Positions 22,176 to 24,752 of a DNA stretch of 24,752 nt are shown here, one piece after another (the first letter of the stretch is position 1; each line of letters starts with the position of its first letter). A program made the position numbers and the translations under genes. The notes beneath the pieces were generated by a model that worked only from the letters and a program-made list of their open reading frames with translations, was not told where the DNA came from and ran no database searches. Origin of the DNA: Methanocella sp. (GTDB taxonomy: Archaea > Halobacteriota > Methanocellia > Methanocellales > Methanocellaceae); assembly GCF_035506375.1 (NCBI RefSeq), contig NZ_DATJPM010000072.1, positions 1-24,752 on the forward strand, read 5' to 3'.

Positions 22176-22634
22176 ATGAAAATGGATTCGGCAATATATG
22201 TTTGGGGTTTAACAGCAGTGTTCATTTTTGCGGCAGGCTGCATTTCGATTGGCAACGACAACAATCCAGGCGCGACGTTGCAAAGCCCGGCCGCCACTTC
22301 TATGGCGGGCAGCCCGCAGGCAGTCTCCCCGGCACTGACGGATGCGCAAAAGACGCAGGCTGCCAGTATAGCAAAAAGCGATCCGTCCATGAGCGCCTTA
22401 CTTGGAAAGCCCGGATATACTATCACGGGTGTATTCTCGGAAGGCCCTGGCGCGAACAATGATGTGAATGCGGCCGTTTTCATCGAAGGCGAAAGCACGG
22501 TGCATGCGGACGGTAGCATTTGGACTCCGGACATATACCAGGTGTCCGTGGACATAACGGCGAACAGGGTCGCCGGTGTAAAGCACATAGAGCCAAAAGT
22601 GCTTCCGACGCCTACGTCAGCCCCTAAAAACTAA
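22176..22634 (+). CDS. putative lipoprotein, hypothetical
   Basis: This 152-residue exported protein starts with a hydrophobic segment ending in a lipobox (VFIFAAGC), then a Ser/Ala/Pro-rich linker. A compact domain follows with segments GYTITGVFSEGPGANNDVNA and YQVSVDITANRVAGVKHIEP. ATG 22176 is chosen because AGGTGA (22165-22170) lies 5 bases before it, with an in-frame GTG at 22167 inside that site. It is convergent with PriL across only 6 bases. No domain is recognised; the last ~70 residues look like a small beta-rich sensor or binding domain, by inference. Confidence 0.75.
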   Translation: MKMDSAIYVWGLTAVFIFAAGCISIGNDNNPGATLQSPAATSMAGSPQAVSPALTDAQKTQAASIAKSDPSMSALLGKPGYTITGVFSEGPGANNDVNAAVFIEGESTVHADGSIWTPDIYQVSVDITANRVAGVKHIEPKVLPTPTSAPKN

Positions 22635-22640
22635 TTTTTT

Positions 22641-23705
22641 TTATTTTTCAGCTTTTACCGCTTCTTCGGCCTCTTTGTTCGCGAGCTCTTTTTGGGCAGT
22701 CGTCTGGAGCTTCGCCCTTCTCATCGACGCCTTCCGATAATAGGTCAGCGGGTGGCTCACGTACTCGCAAAGCTTATCTTTCCCGTAGCAGTTGCCGTAG
22801 GTGATCATGGTCTTACAGGAGGGCGACGTATACTCGGTACCTCCGGCACCGGTGATGTGCTCGACCTGGTAGCGGGTAAGGTCTTCCCGGAAGTCCGGTG
22901 CCATGCGATACAGCTCCATAATCTTATCCTTATCATAGCCAATGTTCGCTAAAAATGAGGTGAGGGCGAACCGGGCCGTATGGGGCAGGTTCACGCCCTT
23001 CTGTAGCTCGGAGAGCAGATAGTTCATGCACGGCGGGAACGAATACCGGCTCACGTCGCCGCTGACATTCATATTAAGCCTGCTCTTCAGCTTATTCAGC
23101 TCTATAACGATCTCATCGGCATAAGGCTTAAGCGGAGCCGCGAGGGGCGCCGGTACGGGGGAGACCGACGTCTGGATCTTTTCCCGTATGGCCTCTTCGA
23201 TGAGCCGGGCATAGCTATCTTTATCGATGTATACCATGCCTTTGATGATCTTCTGGCTGATGAGCTTCCAGTCCATGGAACGCAGGGGCGCCGAATAGCG
23301 CAGGTAATCTGTAAAATGCAGGATGAAATCCCGGCCTTCGACCCTTGCCGGCAGCCTGAAGTCCCTGCCAACCGCCAGCAGATCCTTATCCTTTTCATTG
23401 ACAAGGAACGCGTAAGCCCGCTTTGCCTCCCATACTGCGTACCGCCGCATAAGGTATGTATCGCCCGTCATGGAGACGAGCATCCTGGCCACCGGGAATG
23501 ACAGCAGCTCTTCCTCGGGCTGTAGCGACATATCGTCCTTCGTGTCCTGTGTGGATAGCGCCTCGAGCACACGCTTTTTGCCCCTCGTCCGGATGAGGCC
23601 GTACGCCGGCCGGGACACTATGTCCTCGATAGTGAAGCCCTGCTCCGTCACGTAGGCGAGGGCTTCCTGAACGAACGGGTACTTGGCGAATGTGACGACG
23701 TCCAT
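22641..23705 (-). CDS. priL: DNA primase large subunit PriL
   Basis: This 354-residue protein is the large, regulatory subunit of the archaeal primase, which works with PriS to make RNA primers. The N-terminal helical part is followed by the Fe-S domain. The four Cys ligands are visible as Cys226 (FPPCMNY), Cys297 (SPSCKTM), Cys306 (YGNCYG) and Cys313 (DKLCEY), with ARFALTSFLANIGYDKDKI between the first two. A charged Lys/Ala tail ends it. The small subunit gene is not in this window, which is common in archaea. ATG 23705 has no clear ribosome site. Confidence 0.93.
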   Translation of the reverse strand: MDVVTFAKYPFVQEALAYVTEQGFTIEDIVSRPAYGLIRTRGKKRVLEALSTQDTKDDMSLQPEEELLSFPVARMLVSMTGDTYLMRRYAVWEAKRAYAFLVNEKDKDLLAVGRDFRLPARVEGRDFILHFTDYLRYSAPLRSMDWKLISQKIIKGMVYIDKDSYARLIEEAIREKIQTSVSPVPAPLAAPLKPYADEIVIELNKLKSRLNMNVSGDVSRYSFPPCMNYLLSELQKGVNLPHTARFALTSFLANIGYDKDKIMELYRMAPDFREDLTRYQVEHITGAGGTEYTSPSCKTMITYGNCYGKDKLCEYVSHPLTYYRKASMRRAKLQTTAQKELANKEAEEAVKAEK

Positions 23706-23913
23706 GGCAAAATCAGACTATGGCTTTAGGGCTTAATATGCTTTCCCCGGCTGCCAGGAGCCGAAAGAAACGGCAAACCAAGGGCAAAAATGGCTATTAT
23801 AAACGATAAAAACCGCTATTTTCGTCATTCTGCGTTTTTTAAGGGTCATTTTAATTTGTATAGGCGTAATTGGGGTTACTAGGAATGATTCACTGCTATA
23901 CAGGAGGATGGAA

Positions 23914-24102
23914 ATGGTAGAAAAAGGAAACATCAGCGTCAAAGAGGCGGGCAGAAAAGGCGGCCTGGCCACCTCTAAGTCCCACGGCCACGAGTTTTAC
24001 GAGGCCATCGGCCACAAGGGCGGCTCGAAGGGCGGGCAGCGGGTGCGCGAGCTCATCGAGCGCGGCAAGGAGGCCGAGTCGTCCGGGCGGCGCCGATATT
24101 AA
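23914..24102 (+). CDS. KGG-repeat stress-type protein, short paralogue
   Basis: This 62-residue hydrophilic protein resembles the one at 76-318 but has fewer units: VKEAGRKGGLATSKSHG, then EFYEAIGHKGGSKGGQRVRE and LIERGKEAESSGRRRY. GGAGG (23903-23907) lies 6 bases before ATG 23914. The upstream ATG 23908 abuts that ribosome site and is rejected for that reason. A terminator follows at 24118. A role in stress protection is inferred from the KGG family. Confidence 0.82.
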   Translation: MVEKGNISVKEAGRKGGLATSKSHGHEFYEAIGHKGGSKGGQRVRELIERGKEAESSGRRRY

Positions 24103-24117
24103 GCTGGAGTCTATTAT

Positions 24118-24148
24118 CGGGCCCCTCCCGGGCCCGTGTGCCATTTTT
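24118..24148 (+). terminator. terminator after the KGG gene
   Basis: CGGGCCC (24118-24124) pairs with GGGCCCG (24130-24136) around a CTCCC loop, and a T-run (24144-24148) follows. It stands 15 bases after the stop codon of the KGG gene. Confidence 0.65.
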
Positions 24149-24162
24149 ACTTTCTGTTAAGC

Positions 24163-24238
24163 GCTCTAAGCCTGATAAGCGGCTCGAAGACTTTTTCAGC
24201 CTCAAAGTGGCTCGAAGCTGGCTCTAAGTTCTCTAAGA
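24163..24238. repeat. cluster of degenerate CTCKAAG repeats
   Basis: Six short units fall within 76 bases: CTCTAAG (24164), CTCGAAG (24183), CTCAAAG (24201), CTCGAAG (24211), CTCTAAG (24222) and CTCTAAG (24232). The spacing is irregular. The function is unknown; a protein-binding array or decayed repeat is possible. Confidence 0.45.
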
Positions 24239-24252
24239 CTTATTAAAAATCG

Positions 24253-24385
24253 TTGTTGCCGCCTGGGTGTAAACCTGGTGCCGTTTGGTGATATAAAATA
24301 ATATTGGTGCCGCCTGGTGTAAACCTGGTGTGGTTGAAACTCTTGTGCTAACAAGCGGCACCAGGTTTACACCAGGCGGCACCAA
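24253..24385. repeat. MITE-like palindromic repeat element, copy 2 (core inverted)
   Basis: This is the second copy of the element at 3525-3652, 133 bases long. Outer arm 24253-24280 and inner arm 24304-24330 match the first copy in the same direction. The inverted arm 24359-24385 pairs perfectly with the inner arm over 27 bases. The 28-base core (24331-24358) is the reverse complement of the core in copy 1, apart from a 3-base insertion. It has no coding frame. Confidence 0.85.
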
Positions 24386-24451
24386 CTTATTTTAAAATAT
24401 TTGCTGTGTTGAATTACTCCCGTATTTTAAGTTTTTGAAGAGCACTGAGGG

Positions 24452-24724
24452 CACTATTTTTCACCACAAAGGCACGAAGAGCACGGAGGCCCACAAAGTT
24501 TTCTTTTTAGATTAAGTTACAAAGTACACAAAGCCAGTTCATTGACATCAGGGCACGAAGGATGCAAAGACACAGTGGAATGAACAAGAGCACTTTTACC
24601 ATCGTGCCTTCATATCCTGTATCTTATAAGCTCAAAAAGCGGCTTTGTGTCCTTTGTCTCTTAATTATAAAAAAGTCTTTGTGAGCTTCCGTGCTCTTCG
24701 TGCCTTTGTGGTGAAAATAGTGTC
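24452..24724. repeat. nested long fold-back element
   Basis: Arms of about 47 bases at 24452-24498 and 24678-24724 are near-perfect inverted repeats (for example CACCACAAAGGCACGAAGAG against its complement). ACACAAAGCC (24526-24535) pairs with GGCTTTGTGT (24641-24650), and a shorter pair (GGGCACGAAGG at 24551 with CGTGCCTTC at 24603) lies inside that. No gene is present. Rest of 24103-24752: AT-rich spacer only. Confidence 0.75.
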
Positions 24725-24752
24725 CTTTGTACACTCTGAGACTTAAAAGGGC

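Noticed and set aside
23733..23972. Minus-strand frame between priL and the second KGG gene
   Set aside because: It overlaps the KGG gene's ribosome site and start and has no upstream signal of its own.
3525..24385. The TGGTGCCGCC repeats as a CRISPR array
   Set aside because: Only two copies 20 kb apart, each palindromic with internal arms; there are no regularly spaced unique spacers and no cas genes.

Overview
The window looks like a stretch of euryarchaeal chromosome, most likely from a methanogen of the Methanocella type. The lineage is inferred from gene content, since no marker names the genus. The archaeal signs are an Fe-S DNA primase large subunit (PriL), a DHH/RecJ-like nuclease with DnaJ-type zinc fingers, S1 and OB domains, an archaeal-style type IA topoisomerase, a tRNA-Val without an encoded CCA, TATA boxes about 26 bases before likely transcription starts, and several genes that look leaderless. 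The genes are mostly ordinary chromosomal ones, interspersed with small mobile or repeated elements.

Layout. 1-3500: a KGG-repeat stress protein, a tandem pair of paralogous secreted proteins of no family I recognise, a hypothetical protein and a 42-residue membrane protein. 3525-3652: a repeat element whose second copy lies at 24253-24385. 3715-4500: an RNase H-like protein with an extra C-terminal domain. 4567-7380 and 9427-11970: two copies of one module on the minus strand, each ABC ATPase - ABC-2 permease - PadR repressor. Each carries its own palindromic operator at the predicted start site, and the two operators differ. 7384-8673, upstream of the first module: a transposon-like cassette with a 9-base target duplication and 15-base terminal inverted repeats. 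It carries a methyltransferase gene and no transposase. 8956: a flavodoxin-like protein.

12041-24102: two small membrane or lipoprotein genes, a Cys-rich small protein behind a strong palindrome, topoisomerase I divergent from a DUF457-type membrane protein, a hemerythrin-domain protein, a SemiSWEET transporter, three small hypothetical or winged-helix genes around tRNA-Val(CAC), a membrane protein, the RecJ-like nuclease, a lipoprotein, PriL and a second KGG protein. 24103-24752 has no gene. It holds a terminator, a cluster of short repeats, the second copy of the repeat element and a 270-base nested fold-back.

How the parts fit. The PadR/ABC modules look like self-contained efflux systems in which the repressor probably senses the exported compound and controls both its own gene and the transporter. 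The topoisomerase, RecJ-like nuclease and primase are housekeeping replication and repair genes. The least ordinary items are the methyltransferase cassette and the paired repeat elements with inverted cores. Next come the diverged twin operators, the RNase H-like protein and the tandem secreted pair.
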